A DNA stretch of 64,000 nt from Paracoccaceae bacterium. GTDB taxonomy: Bacteria > Pseudomonadota > Alphaproteobacteria > Rhodobacterales > Rhodobacteraceae. The position numbers and the translations under genes were made by a program. Within the stretch, counting starts at the first letter, position 1, and every line of letters begins with the position of its first letter. Below are positions 35,012 through 44,933 of this stretch, in pieces. The notes beneath the pieces are model-generated. The model had not been told where the DNA came from, did not search any database, and saw only the letters and a program-made list of their open reading frames with translations. The stretch spans positions 1 to 64,000 of the forward strand of contig JACSRN010000080.1 in NCBI GenBank assembly GCA_014879735.1. The letters run 5' to 3'.

Positions 35012-36310
35012 ATGACCGACCTGACCCCGCGCGAGATCGTCTCGGAACTCGACCGTTTCATCATCGGCCAGCGCGAGGCCAAGCGCGCCGTCGCCGTGGC
35101 TTTGCGCAACCGCTGGCGCAGAAAGCGGCTATCCGACGATCTGCGCGACGAGGTCTATCCGAAGAACATCCTGATGATCGGCCCGACCGGCGTCGGCAAG
35201 ACCGAGATCAGCCGCCGCCTTGCCCGGCTGGCGAAGGCGCCCTTCCTGAAGGTCGAGGCGACGAAATTCACCGAGGTGGGCTATGTCGGGCGCGATGTCG
35301 ATTCGATCATCCGCGATCTGGTCGACGCGGCCATCGTGGAAACCCGCGCCCGCATGCGCGACGAGGTGCGCGGCAAGGCCCGCCATGCCGCCGAGGAAAG
35401 GGTGATCGACGCCATCGCCGGCCGCGATTCGCGCGAACAGACCCGCGAGATGTTTCGCAGAAAACTGCGGGCGGGCGAGCTTGACAATACGGTGATCGAG
35501 ATCGAGGTGGCCGAGCCCGGCCCGGGATTTCCGATGATGCTGGGTGGCGGCGGCATGGAAACGCAGATGCAAGGCCTGCAGGACCTGTTCGGCAAGGCCT
35601 TCCAGCGCCAGACAAAGAAGCGCGTCGCCGTGGCCGACAGCTACGAGCTTCTGATGGGCCAGGAAGCGGACAAGCTGCTTGACGACGAGACGGTCAAGGC
35701 CGAGGCGCTGCGGGCGGTGCAGGAGAACGGCATCGTCTTTCTCGACGAGATCGACAAGATATGTGCCCGCGCCGAGACGCGGGGCGCCGATGTCAGCCGC
35801 GAAGGCGTGCAGCGCGACCTGCTGCCGCTGATCGAGGGCACCACGGTTTCCACCAAATACGGCCCGGTCAAGACCGACCACATCCTCTTCATCGCCTCGG
35901 GCGCCTTTCACGTCGCCAAGCCCTCGGATCTTCTGCCCGAACTGCAGGGCCGCCTGCCTATTCGCGTGGAACTGGGCGCCTTGGGCGAAGAGGATTTCAT
36001 CCGCATCCTGACCGAGACAGACAATGCCCTGACCCGGCAATACGAGGGGCTGATGGCAACAGAAGGCGTGACCGTGCGCTTTACCGAAGACGGAATTGCC
36101 GCCATCGCACGGATCGCCGCAGAGGTGAACCGCAGCGTGGAAAACATCGGTGCCAGGCGGCTTTACACGGTGATGGAGCGGGTGTTCGAGGATCTGTCCT
36201 TTGCTGCACCCGACCGCGATGGCCAGACCGTCACCGTCGACGAGGGTTTTGTCGAGGCCAATGTCGGGGCTCTGGCCAGGTCGGCCGACATTTCGCGCTA
36301 CGTGCTCTGA
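35012..36310 (+). CDS. hslU: HslU, ATPase subunit of the HslUV protease
   Basis: The 432-residue AAA+ unfoldase has the standard start ([17 protein letters not shown]), Walker A GPTGVGKT at 57-64, Walker [11 protein letters not shown], an intermediate domain (about 110-240), and the conserved C-terminal tail ending ISRYVL that docks into HslV. Length is typical. It unfolds substrates for the HslV peptidase in the cytoplasm. Unusually, no hslV lies upstream or anywhere in the window; the neighbour is a membrane-protein gene. Confidence 0.97.
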   Translation: MTDLTPREIVSELDRFIIGQREAKRAVAVALRNRWRRKRLSDDLRDEVYPKNILMIGPTGVGKTEISRRLARLAKAPFLKVEATKFTEVGYVGRDVDSIIRDLVDAAIVETRARMRDEVRGKARHAAEERVIDAIAGRDSREQTREMFRRKLRAGELDNTVIEIEVAEPGPGFPMMLGGGGMETQMQGLQDLFGKAFQRQTKKRVAVADSYELLMGQEADKLLDDETVKAEALRAVQENGIVFLDEIDKICARAETRGADVSREGVQRDLLPLIEGTTVSTKYGPVKTDHILFIASGAFHVAKPSDLLPELQGRLPIRVELGALGEEDFIRILTETDNALTRQYEGLMATEGVTVRFTEDGIAAIARIAAEVNRSVENIGARRLYTVMERVFEDLSFAAPDRDGQTVTVDEGFVEANVGALARSADISRYVL

Positions 36311-36341
36311 ACCGGGGCGTCCGCGACGGCGGGATGGCCGC

Positions 36342-37085
36342 TCAGGCCAGGGGCGGCAGGCCTGCCGCCTCGCGCAGCGATGGCGTGCGGATGTCGAGTT
36401 CCTGGCCGGCAAGCGGATCGGCCCCGTCGGTGCACAGCCAGGCTATGGCGCGCGCGGGCTGATCGGCCGGGGCAAGATCGCTGCGCTTCAGCTGCGAGAC
36501 CGGATTGATGCCCGAGGCGCGGATCTGTCCCTGCATGCCGGTATCCACTACGCCGGGCGCAAGGCCGAAAACACGGATGCCCTGCGCCCCGTATTCGAGA
36601 TGGACGGCCTTTGTCAGCATGGCAAGGCCGGCCTTGCCGGTGCAATAGGCCGCCCAGCCCTCTTGCGGGCGGTGGGCGGCACCGGAGGAGATGTTGACGA
36701 TGGTCCCCCGCCCGCGGGCCAGCATGGCAGGCAGGGCAAGGCGGATCGCATCGAATTGCGCGGTCACGTTGATGTCGATGCTGTGGGCAAAGGCCGCGGG
36801 GTCGAGGTCGGTGATGCGGCCAATGGGCGCGATGACGGCGGCGTTGTTCACGAGGATGTCGAACCCCGGCGCCAGAACCTCGGCCAGCCGCACCCGATCG
36901 GCGATGTCGCACAGAACGCCGGTCGCGCCGGGCAGCGCGGCACGGGCGGCGGCCAGGCTTTCGGCACTGCGGGCGGTGAAGGTGACGGCCGCACCAAGCG
37001 CGGCAAGCGCGGCCACCGTGGCCTGCCCTATTCCGCCCGCGCCGCCGGTGACAAGGGCCGCAAGGCCGGAAAGGGGCTGTGTCAT
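36342..37085 (-). CDS. SDR-family oxidoreductase
   Basis: The 247-residue classical short-chain dehydrogenase has the cofactor motif TGGAGGIG, the NNAAV stretch, catalytic Ser in NISSGAAH and YCTGK as the YxxxK pair. Asp in CDIAD sits where NAD/NADP choice is decided. ATG 37085 gives GAGG six bases upstream; the ATG three bases earlier is equally in frame. It converges with hslU, so the two are not cotranscribed. Substrate is unknown. Confidence 0.9.
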   Translation of the reverse strand: MTQPLSGLAALVTGGAGGIGQATVAALAALGAAVTFTARSAESLAAARAALPGATGVLCDIADRVRLAEVLAPGFDILVNNAAVIAPIGRITDLDPAAFAHSIDINVTAQFDAIRLALPAMLARGRGTIVNISSGAAHRPQEGWAAYCTGKAGLAMLTKAVHLEYGAQGIRVFGLAPGVVDTGMQGQIRASGINPVSQLKRSDLAPADQPARAIAWLCTDGADPLAGQELDIRTPSLREAAGLPPLA

Positions 37086-37206
37086 CATGAACCTCGCTGC
37101 CTTTTGCAAGGGGTAGCCGGCCCGGGCCACCCTGTCACCCCGCAAATGTCGCGCGCGGGATGGCATAATCCTGCGCTGCATGATTGATGGGCGGTGGAGA
37201 TCCGCA

Positions 37207-38433
37207 ATGCCCTTCCTCGCCTTCCTGCGCGCCAATGCGCCCTTCCTTCTGGCGGGGCTCCTGCTGTCGTTCCTGGCCAGCTTCGGGCTGACCTATTTCA
37301 TCGCCCCCTTTGCCGGCGACATCCGCGCGGCATATGGGTTGGGTCACGGCGAATGGGCGACGCAATATGCCGGCGCCACCATCGCGGCCGCGCTGGCGAT
37401 GATCTGGGCCGGCAGCCTACTGGACCGCTACCGGGTGCGGTTGATCGCCCCGATCGTGCTGATCGGGCTGGCGGGGGCGCTGGTGGCGATGGCGCTGAGC
37501 ACCTCGGTCCTGATGCTGCCCGTCATCATCTTTTTCCTGCGCTTTCTCGGCCAGGGCATGGCGGTGCAGGCCGCCGGCGTCGCGATGAGCCGCTGGTTCG
37601 TCGGCAGCCGGGGCCGGGCGCTTGCCGTTGCCGCGATGGGGTATTCGCTGGGCGAGGTGATCCTGCCCATCGGCTTCACCGCCGCCAAGGAGGTGATGCC
37701 CTGGCGCTGGCTCTTCGTCCTGGCCGCGGGGATCATCCTGGTCTTCCTGCCGCTTCTGCATCGTCTTTTGCGGCTGGAACGGACCCCGCAGCAGATGTCG
37801 GTCGGAGAAGATTCGGCCGGATTCGACGGGCGGCACTGGACGCGCGGTCAGGTGCTGCGCCACGGGCTGTTCTGGTGCCTGCTGCCGGCCCTTCTGGTGC
37901 CTTCATCCTTCATCACCATCCTTTTCTTCCACCAGGTGCAGATCGCAGCGGCAAAGGGCTGGTCGCATCTGGGGTTTCTGGCGGTCTTCCCGGCCTATAC
38001 AGTTGCGGCCGTGGTCGGGATGTTCGCCAGCGGCGCGGTGCTGGACCGGATCGGCACCCGGCCGATGATTCCGGTTTATCTGTTGCCCATGGCCGCCTGC
38101 CTTTTCCTGTTCCCGCAGGTTACAAGCCTGGCCTGGGCCATCCCGCCGCTCGCGTTGATGGGGTTGACGGCCGGGGCGCAGGCGACCGTGTTGATGGCCT
38201 TCTGGGCCGAGATCTACGGCACCCGGCATCTGGGCGGGATCCGGGCGCTGACCGGCGCACTGATGGTGGCGGGAACGGCCCTTGGCCCGATGGTCGCAGG
38301 CGCCCTGATCGACCGCGGAATAGCCGTGGAACAGCAGATGCCGCTGCAGGGCTGGCTGACGCTGATTGCGGCCGGGCTGGCGACACTGGGGCTTTTCCGC
38401 TACGCTGGAGGGATCGCCGTCAGGCGCCCTTGA
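37207..38433 (+). CDS. MFS transporter
   Basis: The 408-residue inner-membrane protein shows twelve probable membrane segments and the MFS loop motif between helices 2 and 3 (GSLLDRYRVRL), echoed in the second half (GAVLDRIGTRP). ATG 37207 was chosen over 37180 because GGAG lies seven bases upstream. It is divergent from the SDR gene. Substrate is unknown; the family includes drug, sugar and organic-acid carriers. Confidence 0.9.
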   Translation: MPFLAFLRANAPFLLAGLLLSFLASFGLTYFIAPFAGDIRAAYGLGHGEWATQYAGATIAAALAMIWAGSLLDRYRVRLIAPIVLIGLAGALVAMALSTSVLMLPVIIFFLRFLGQGMAVQAAGVAMSRWFVGSRGRALAVAAMGYSLGEVILPIGFTAAKEVMPWRWLFVLAAGIILVFLPLLHRLLRLERTPQQMSVGEDSAGFDGRHWTRGQVLRHGLFWCLLPALLVPSSFITILFFHQVQIAAAKGWSHLGFLAVFPAYTVAAVVGMFASGAVLDRIGTRPMIPVYLLPMAACLFLFPQVTSLAWAIPPLALMGLTAGAQATVLMAFWAEIYGTRHLGGIRALTGALMVAGTALGPMVAGALIDRGIAVEQQMPLQGWLTLIAAGLATLGLFRYAGGIAVRRP

Positions 38434-38464
38434 CCGCCGTTGCGGCCGCGGCAAAGCATGCAAC

Positions 38465-39673
38465 ATGCGCGCCCTTGTCACGATTCTCACGCTGTTGTTG
38501 CTCGTCTCCTGCGCTGCGCGGGGCGATTTCGTCTATGTCGACCAATTGCCGCCGGAAAAGGCCAGGGAGGCGCTGGAACTCGGCACGACCGAGGCGATCT
38601 TCGTGGGCACCTCGCGCAAGGAGACCGATGGCGTCTTCAATCATGAACGGTCGGAAAAGGCGACGTTCCTTCGCTATGACATCCAGGTTCCGCCTGACCG
38701 TGAACTGGGCCAGGTCAGCTGGCCGCGCAATCCCCGGCGGGCCAAGCCCGACAAGGATTTCCTGACGCTCGACGCCCGTCAATATGCCGATTCCGCGGAT
38801 TTTCGCGCCGATCTGCATGCCGCGATCATCCGGGGGTCGCAGCGCGACGTGGTCGTCTATGTGCATGGCTTCAACAACACGCTGGCCGAAGGCATCTATC
38901 GCGTCGCCCAGATGCACCATGACCTGAAGATCTCGGGCGTGGCCGTGCATTACGCCTGGCCGTCGCGCGCCTCGCCCTTCGGCTATGTCTATGATCGCGA
39001 TTCGGCGCTGTTCGGACGTGACGGGCTCGAGGATCTGCTGGCCCAGGTCGTGCAGGCAGGCGCCAGCCGGGTCGTGATCGTGGCTCATTCGATGGGCGGC
39101 GCCCTGACGATGGAAACACTGCGTCAGGTGGCCATCCGCCGCGACACCCGGATCCAGGATCGCCTTGCCGGCGTCGTACTGATCTCGCCCGATCTCGACG
39201 TGGACGTCTTTCGTTCGCAGGCACGCGACATGGGCAAGCTGCCCGAACCCTTTGTCATCTTCGGCTCGTCGCGCGATACGGTGCTGAGCATCTCGTCCAA
39301 ACTGTCGGGCGCGCCGGACCGGCTGGGCAACCTGAAGGACCTGTCGCCGATCCGGGATCTGAAAGTGACCTATTTCGATACCGTCGCCTATAACCAGGGT
39401 GCGGGGCATTTCAACGTCGGCACCTCGCCCGCGCTGCTGCAGCTTCTGGGCGGGATCGACCGGCTGGATGCCGCCTTCCGGGCCGAGGCGGCGGCGCGGG
39501 TGGGCCTGTTGCCGGGTGTTGTGCTGACGGTGAAGAACGCGACCTCCATCGTGCTGGCCCCGGTCGAGGCGGTGGCCGAAGGCAGCCTGGAGCGGAGAAG
39601 CTGCCCCGAAAACCAGGTCTGGCGCGATGGCCGCTGCTTTGCCCGGACCGAGCCGCCGGCCCTGCCCGACTAG
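38465..39673 (+). CDS. Lipoprotein alpha/beta hydrolase, DUF900 family
   Basis: The 402-residue product has a lipoprotein signal (LLLLVSC, Cys16) and then a DUF900-type alpha/beta hydrolase: VVYVHGFNNTL, WPSRAS, and nucleophile elbow AHSMGG with Ser209. A later acid (SPDLDVDVF) and His (GAGHFNVGTS) complete a plausible triad. It should be a membrane-attached esterase or lipase of unknown substrate. The C-terminal CPENQVWRDGRCF may form a disulfide. It follows the MFS gene by 31 bases and may be cotranscribed. Confidence 0.88.
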   Translation: MRALVTILTLLLLVSCAARGDFVYVDQLPPEKAREALELGTTEAIFVGTSRKETDGVFNHERSEKATFLRYDIQVPPDRELGQVSWPRNPRRAKPDKDFLTLDARQYADSADFRADLHAAIIRGSQRDVVVYVHGFNNTLAEGIYRVAQMHHDLKISGVAVHYAWPSRASPFGYVYDRDSALFGRDGLEDLLAQVVQAGASRVVIVAHSMGGALTMETLRQVAIRRDTRIQDRLAGVVLISPDLDVDVFRSQARDMGKLPEPFVIFGSSRDTVLSISSKLSGAPDRLGNLKDLSPIRDLKVTYFDTVAYNQGAGHFNVGTSPALLQLLGGIDRLDAAFRAEAAARVGLLPGVVLTVKNATSIVLAPVEAVAEGSLERRSCPENQVWRDGRCFARTEPPALPD

Positions 39674-39769
39674 AGAGTGGACTTAATAGCGCGTAGCCAG
39701 GTGCATGCCGAGGCGAGGGCGAGGGCGAGGGCGGCAAGGAAACTGGTCGCGTTCAGTTGCGTCCACGCC

Positions 39770-41023
39770 CTAGCGCAATGCACGACCCTTCATGATCGCC
39801 TCCGGCCCGAACCGGGCGCGGATCAGGTCGGTTGCGCGTTCGGCCGCAGCCCGGCGAACGGCCTCGGGGTCCAGCAGGTCGCCCAGCCGGTCGGCCCGAT
39901 CCTCGGGCACAAGATCCGCGATGCCGACGCCGATCAGCCGGAAGGGGCCTGCCGCCCCGGCATGGTCGAACAGCGCGCGGGCCGCATGATAGATGCGGTC
40001 GGCAAGCTGGGTGGCATCCGCCAGCGCATGCCGCCGCGCGACCAGTTGGAAATCGCCGCGCTTCAGTTTCAGCGTGACAGTGCGCCCGGCCAGCCCCCTG
40101 GCCTTGGCACGGTCCGCCACCTGTTCGGCCAGCCGCCAGAGATGACCATCCAGCAGATCGGGATCGGCGGTATCCTCATGAAAGGTCGTCTCTTTCGAGA
40201 TCGACTTCATCGGCTGGTCGCGGCTGACACGGCGCCGATCCTCGCCCCGGGCAAGGTGCCAGAGCCGGTCGCCCATCTGCCCGAAACGGGCCGACAGATC
40301 CTCGCGGCTCCAGCGCAGCAGATCGGCGATGGTGCGGATGCCGGCGCGGTCCAGCGCCGCCTGCGTCGCGGTGCCGACGCCCCAGATCAGCCGTACGGGC
40401 TGCGGCGCCAGAAACGCCTGGGTCTCGGCCCGGCCGATGACGGAAAACCCCCGTGGCTTGTCCAGATCCGAGGCGATCTTGGCCAGGAACTTGTTATGCG
40501 ACAGCCCGACGGAGCCGGTGACGCCCAATTCCTCTTCCATCCGCTTGGTCAGCCGCGCCAGCATCGTGGCGGGCGGCACACCATGCAGGCGTTCGGTTCC
40601 CGACAGATCGAGAAAGGCCTCATCAAGGCTGAGGGGCTCGATGGCCGGGGTCATTTCCTCCATCCTTGCCCGGATGGCACGGCTGACCTCGGCATAGACC
40701 CGCATCCGCGGCCGCACCACCACCGCCTCCGGGCAGAGCTTCAGCGCCTGGAACATCGGCATGGCCGAACGGACGCCGCGAATGCGGGCAAGATAGCAGC
40801 AGGTCGACACCACCCCGCGCTGGCCACCGCCGACGATGACCGGATGGTCGCGCAGCGCCGGATTGTCGCGCTTTTCCACACTGGCATAGAAGGCATCGCA
40901 ATCCATATGGGCGATGGACAGCCGGTTCAACTCGACATGCGCCACGACACGCGGCGACCGGCAGGCGGGGCAGCGCACGCCGGCAGAAAACGCGGTGAGG
41001 CAGTCGCGGCACAGGGCGGGCAT
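39770..41023 (-). CDS. dinB: DNA polymerase IV (DinB), with N-terminal CxxC pairs
   Basis: The 417-residue Y-family polymerase has catalytic Asp41 (HMDCDAFYASVEK) and Asp134/Glu135 (SLDEAFLDLS), palm, thumb and little-finger domains, and a normal C-terminus. Before the core, residues 5-21 carry CRDC and CPAC, a probable zinc knuckle that is common in alphaproteobacterial DinB. It copies past DNA lesions with low fidelity. No alphaproteobacterial LexA box (GAAC-N7-GAAC or its complement GTTC-N7-GTTC) was seen upstream, and no strong ribosome site precedes ATG 41023, so a longer start remains possible. Confidence 0.93.
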   Translation of the reverse strand: MPALCRDCLTAFSAGVRCPACRSPRVVAHVELNRLSIAHMDCDAFYASVEKRDNPALRDHPVIVGGGQRGVVSTCCYLARIRGVRSAMPMFQALKLCPEAVVVRPRMRVYAEVSRAIRARMEEMTPAIEPLSLDEAFLDLSGTERLHGVPPATMLARLTKRMEEELGVTGSVGLSHNKFLAKIASDLDKPRGFSVIGRAETQAFLAPQPVRLIWGVGTATQAALDRAGIRTIADLLRWSREDLSARFGQMGDRLWHLARGEDRRRVSRDQPMKSISKETTFHEDTADPDLLDGHLWRLAEQVADRAKARGLAGRTVTLKLKRGDFQLVARRHALADATQLADRIYHAARALFDHAGAAGPFRLIGVGIADLVPEDRADRLGDLLDPEAVRRAAAERATDLIRARFGPEAIMKGRALR

Positions 41024-41249
41024 GGTCGGGCGAATATAGCGGCCGCCGCACCGGCCGCATAGGGGGTGGACAGGGGCGGATCCCGATCTTCGGATCGGAC
41101 CAGACTGCGACACCACGGCATGCGCCATCGCCCTTCGGATGCCTGCCTGCAAGTGCTGCGCCTGTCGTGCCGCCGGCGCAGCCGGGTTCGTCGCACCAGA
41201 GGCACGGCAGGATGCGCCGACTGGGCTGGCCTGCGCCGACCGGGCCTTG

Positions 41250-42254
41250 TCAGCCCTTCTTTTCCAGATGCCCGCCGAAGGCATGTCGCATCGCCGAAAG
41301 CAGCCGGTTGGCATAATCGCCCTCATCGCGCGAGGTGAAGCGCTGGAACAGGGCCGACGCCAGAACCGGGGCGGGGGTGCCGGTGTCGATGGCGGCCTGC
41401 AGGGTCCAGCGTCCCTCGCCCGAATCCGAGACGCGGCCGGCATAGTCGGTCAGCTTGGCATCCTGGGCCAGCGCGGCGGCCGTCAGATCCAGCAGCCAGG
41501 ACGAGATCACCGAACCGTGGCGCCAGACCTCTGCCACGCTGGCAACGTCGATGGGATAGCGGAAATAGCGCGGCTCCGCGAGCGGCGCCGTCTCGGCATC
41601 GGCCGCGGCCGGGCGGTCGCCAGCATCAGCGCGGGCAAGGATGTTCATTCCCTCGGCATAGGCGGCCATCAGCCCGTATTCGATGCCGTTGTGCACCATC
41701 TTGACGAAATGCCCCGCCCCGGCCGGCCCGCAATGCAGATAGCCGAGGGGCGCGGTATCCGTGGCGCCCGGCACCGCCCCGGTGCCGTCCCTGCCCGGCG
41801 CCAGCGCAGCAAGGATCGGGTCGATATGGCGCACCGCGGCCGCATCACCGCCCAGCATCAGGCAATAGCCACGCTCCAGCCCCCAGACCCCGCCACTGGT
41901 GCCCGCATCGACGAAATGCACGCCGGCGCGGCCCAGTTCCTCGGCCAGATCGACCGCATCGCGATAGTTGCTGTTGCCGCCGTCGATCAGGATGTCGCCG
42001 GGCTGCATCTGCCCGGCAATCTGACGCGCGATGCGCCCGGTGATGGCGGCCGGCAACATCAGCCAGACCACCCGCGGCGCGGACAGCCGGGCCAGCATCT
42101 CGGCATCGCTGGCCGCACCCGCGGCACCCTCGGCCACCAGCGCGGCGACAGCGGCAGGATTGGCGTCATGGACCACGCAATCATGCCCAGCACGCATCAG
42201 GCGGCGAACCATGTTGGCCCCCATCCGCCCCAGACCCACCATCCCGATTTCCAT
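41250..42254 (-). CDS. gnd: 6-phosphogluconate dehydrogenase, short decarboxylating type
   Basis: The 334-residue enzyme has the Rossmann motif GLGRMG (7-12), GGNSNYRD, the TSGGVWGLERGY loop, and the catalytic region KMVHNGIEYGLM with Lys and His-Asn-Gly-Ile-Glu-Tyr. The length of about 330 marks it as the short, often NAD-dependent class rather than the classic protein of about 470. It makes ribulose 5-phosphate, CO2 and NAD(P)H. GGAG lies upstream of ATG 42254. It follows the glucoamylase gene by 33 bases, linking glucose release to the pentose phosphate route. Confidence 0.93.
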   Translation of the reverse strand: MEIGMVGLGRMGANMVRRLMRAGHDCVVHDANPAAVAALVAEGAAGAASDAEMLARLSAPRVVWLMLPAAITGRIARQIAGQMQPGDILIDGGNSNYRDAVDLAEELGRAGVHFVDAGTSGGVWGLERGYCLMLGGDAAAVRHIDPILAALAPGRDGTGAVPGATDTAPLGYLHCGPAGAGHFVKMVHNGIEYGLMAAYAEGMNILARADAGDRPAAADAETAPLAEPRYFRYPIDVASVAEVWRHGSVISSWLLDLTAAALAQDAKLTDYAGRVSDSGEGRWTLQAAIDTGTPAPVLASALFQRFTSRDEGDYANRLLSAMRHAFGGHLEKKG

Positions 42255-42287
42255 TCCGCATTCTCCTTCCGGACTTGCCCGTCCCGC

Positions 42288-44702
42288 TCAGGGGCGGGCG
42301 GTCACACTGACTTCGTAGTCGAGGTTCTCCCATAGTCCAGTGTCGCGCCACAGGAAGGTGAACCGCAAGATGCGGCCAGCCTCCAATGTTGCCGCGCCAA
42401 GATCAGCGACATAGACGCCAAGGCTGGTGGGCCTGGTTTCCAGATCCCTCGGCGCCTGCCAATCATCGGCGGACCAGTGAACCAGCGCCGGCCGCGGCAG
42501 GATCAGGCGCAGATCAAGGCCGCGGTCGATCCGCCGGATCCGGTTGTCGGGTCGCCAGATCCGCAGCCGCGCCGGCGTACGGTTCTTCTGATAGCGTTCC
42601 ACCCCCTGACGGGGCATGTCGAAGACGGCGCCCTCCGCCAGGCTCCGGCGCAGCTTGACATGCTCGGCATGGGCCCAGACCAGTGGCATAGCACTGCCCG
42701 ATGGCCGGCCGCGCCAGAGTTCGCGGTCCGGCAAGTCGTCGCTGTCCCAGACCTGCTCTGGCAGCAGGCCGCCGTCGCCGGCCGAGGCCTCCAGCGTTGC
42801 CAGCAAGGCCTCGGCTTCGATCCGCCGACCGGCAGCCAGTTCGTAATGCGCCCGCTCTCCCGTCAGCAGCGGCCAGGGGCGGCCGATTCCCATCCCATCG
42901 AAAGGCGCACCATCCGCATGCTCGCCATACCCATCGCCGGTGTAGCGATACCACAGCGGACCCTGCGGCAGGTCGATCTTGAGATGGTGGTCCAGCGCCT
43001 TCACCGTCTCGACGATGCGGGGATCGTCGGCCGCACGAAGCCCGAAACGTACCAGTGCCAGCGCATCGGGGCTGAGGATGTCGCGCGCGGGCAGGGCCGA
43101 AAGGTCGCACCCACGGTTGCGGATCGGCGTCCTTGCATTGCCGATGGCAGCGGAATCGGTCGGGCCTTCCGGTGCATTCCGGGCGTAATAGCCAAAGACA
43201 CCCGCCGGTTCGCAGATCGCCGGGCTGGCGGCGAAGGTCCAGTCTTCGATCTGCTCGTTCCAGGAATCTGCCGTATCGCGCAACAGCACGGCAGCCTCGG
43301 GATCGCCACCGACCTCCAGCAGGTCGGCCGCCGCCAGCAGTGCCGCGATCTCGACGGCCAGGGTAAAGGGGCTGTAGCCGCCGTTCTCCTCCCAGCGGTC
43401 CTGCGGCGTTGCGGGACCATGGGCCAGGATATAGCCCGCGGCCTTGCGCAGCATCGGCAGGTAGGGCTCCATCCGGCGGCGCGACAGCACAGATCTGCGC
43501 GACAGAAGGTCGGCCAGCAGGATCGGGAAGGCGCATTCATCCATCTGCACGCCGTGCCAGTAGGGTCGCCCGTCCAGCCACAGGTTTTGCGACCAGCGTC
43601 CCGAGGCAAGCTGAACCTCGCGCAGATAGTCGAGGATCGCCACCGCCTCCTTTGCATCGCCGGCCGCCAGAAAGCCGCCGGCCGTCTCGACCAGGTCGCG
43701 CGGCCAGACAAGATGATAGCCGCCCAGCTCGCCATCGCCCTTCGAGGCGCCCCAGGGAATGGACAGGCTGGCCACCACGGCCCCCGGCCGGTCTGCGGCA
43801 CGATGGCTGGCCAGAACCGCAGTCGAGACGCGATAGGCATTGCTGTTGTCGGCTGCCGCCCGGTCGTCCAGATTCCGCAACCGACCCTGCCAGCCGGCCC
43901 AGCCCTTGCGATAGGCCTCGAGCGCGGGCTTGACCCCCACCTTCAGGCTTTTTGCCGCAACGGCCGCGGCCTCGGTCTCGGAATGGCCGAAGCCCAGCGC
44001 CAGGACGACGGTCGGGTTCTCGGCATCAAAGCCGATCTCGCCACAAAGCGCGACATTGCCATCGTCGGCACGCTGGTAGCAGGGCGTCAGGCTGCCGCTG
44101 GCACGCAACTGCTGATAGCCATCGGACCGCCCGACATAGCCGGCCGAGGCCGCGCGCCAGGGCAGCGAAGCGGCAAGCGCCAGATACTTCGCGCGCGCCG
44201 TCGCCAAAAGCACCCTCGCATCGCCCGACCCACCGATCCAGGCGGAATTGCCCATGCCGCCATTGCCCAGATGCGGCGCCAGCAGTGCATGCACGCGGAA
44301 ATCCGATGGCCGCCCCACCAGCGGCACGAAAGTGATCCGCTGCAGTACCACCGCCCGCGCGGGATCGGTAAAGATCAGCTTCTCAATCCGGTAAAACTCG
44401 TCGCGCGCGGAATTGACGATCCGAAATGTCGGTATTCCCGCCTCGGTCATGCGGATTTCCGAAACGCAATCGCGCTTTTCCTCCGAGAAATAACCCTCGG
44501 GCCCGGTAACGATCAGCTCCATATCGCGAATGCAGGCGCTGTCGACCCGCGGGAAATAGACCTCGTTCAGGATGCCATGGCCGAGCGTGAACCAGACCGG
44601 CGAGGTCGGCGAGAGCGCCGTTCCCACTCCCGTCTTCGCGCTGGAGGTCCAGCGCGGCTCTATGCCGGGGGCGCCGGGCGCATTGTCGAGGAGATGCGGC
44701 AT
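42288..44702 (-). CDS. Glycoside hydrolase family 15 glucan 1,4-alpha-glucosidase
   Basis: The 804-residue protein has an N-terminal beta-sandwich domain (about 1-280), an (alpha/alpha)6 catalytic barrel (about 290-680) and a short C-terminal beta region. The general acid lies in RWEENGGYSP (about 435) and the general base in LLPEQVWD (about 650). It releases glucose from alpha-glucan ends. No signal peptide is present, so it probably acts in the cytoplasm on glycogen or maltodextrin. It is first in an operon with gnd. Dextranase-type specificity within GH15 is also possible. Confidence 0.92.
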   Translation of the reverse strand: MPHLLDNAPGAPGIEPRWTSSAKTGVGTALSPTSPVWFTLGHGILNEVYFPRVDSACIRDMELIVTGPEGYFSEEKRDCVSEIRMTEAGIPTFRIVNSARDEFYRIEKLIFTDPARAVVLQRITFVPLVGRPSDFRVHALLAPHLGNGGMGNSAWIGGSGDARVLLATARAKYLALAASLPWRAASAGYVGRSDGYQQLRASGSLTPCYQRADDGNVALCGEIGFDAENPTVVLALGFGHSETEAAAVAAKSLKVGVKPALEAYRKGWAGWQGRLRNLDDRAAADNSNAYRVSTAVLASHRAADRPGAVVASLSIPWGASKGDGELGGYHLVWPRDLVETAGGFLAAGDAKEAVAILDYLREVQLASGRWSQNLWLDGRPYWHGVQMDECAFPILLADLLSRRSVLSRRRMEPYLPMLRKAAGYILAHGPATPQDRWEENGGYSPFTLAVEIAALLAAADLLEVGGDPEAAVLLRDTADSWNEQIEDWTFAASPAICEPAGVFGYYARNAPEGPTDSAAIGNARTPIRNRGCDLSALPARDILSPDALALVRFGLRAADDPRIVETVKALDHHLKIDLPQGPLWYRYTGDGYGEHADGAPFDGMGIGRPWPLLTGERAHYELAAGRRIEAEALLATLEASAGDGGLLPEQVWDSDDLPDRELWRGRPSGSAMPLVWAHAEHVKLRRSLAEGAVFDMPRQGVERYQKNRTPARLRIWRPDNRIRRIDRGLDLRLILPRPALVHWSADDWQAPRDLETRPTSLGVYVADLGAATLEAGRILRFTFLWRDTGLWENLDYEVSVTARP

Positions 44703-44901
44703 TGCGGAAGAACCTTCGCGACACGGACGAGCCTGCCCTCACCATGGCGGGCGCGGCTGCCGCGGGCAACGCCCGTTTTTGCGCAGGCGCGGGAACGTGA
44801 ATCAACGGGCCGAAAGTTCAGCGAAACACCGGGAACGCGCGATGCATCTCACCGCGCGCCCATCGAAATCCGGTCTGATGGGGGCCGCCTTCGCGATCGG
44901 G

Positions 44902-44927
44902 GGCCGGGCCGGTTTCACCACCCGGCC
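44902..44927 (-). terminator. Hairpin downstream of hvrA
   Basis: GGCCGGG (44902-44908) pairs with CCCGGCC (44921-44927), seven bases beyond the hvrA stop on the minus strand, with a 12-base loop. No U-tract follows. It may stabilise the transcript end. Confidence 0.4.
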
Positions 44928-44933
44928 ACCGCT

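Noticed and set aside
39715-39732. Three tandem GAGGGC units and a possible insertion-sequence remnant downstream of the DUF900 gene
   Set aside because: The repeat is short, and I could find no terminal inverted repeats or transposase fragment that holds up.
41024-41249. LexA box upstream of dinB
   Set aside because: Neither the GAAC-N7-GAAC nor the GTTC-N7-GTTC pattern of alphaproteobacteria was found in the gap.
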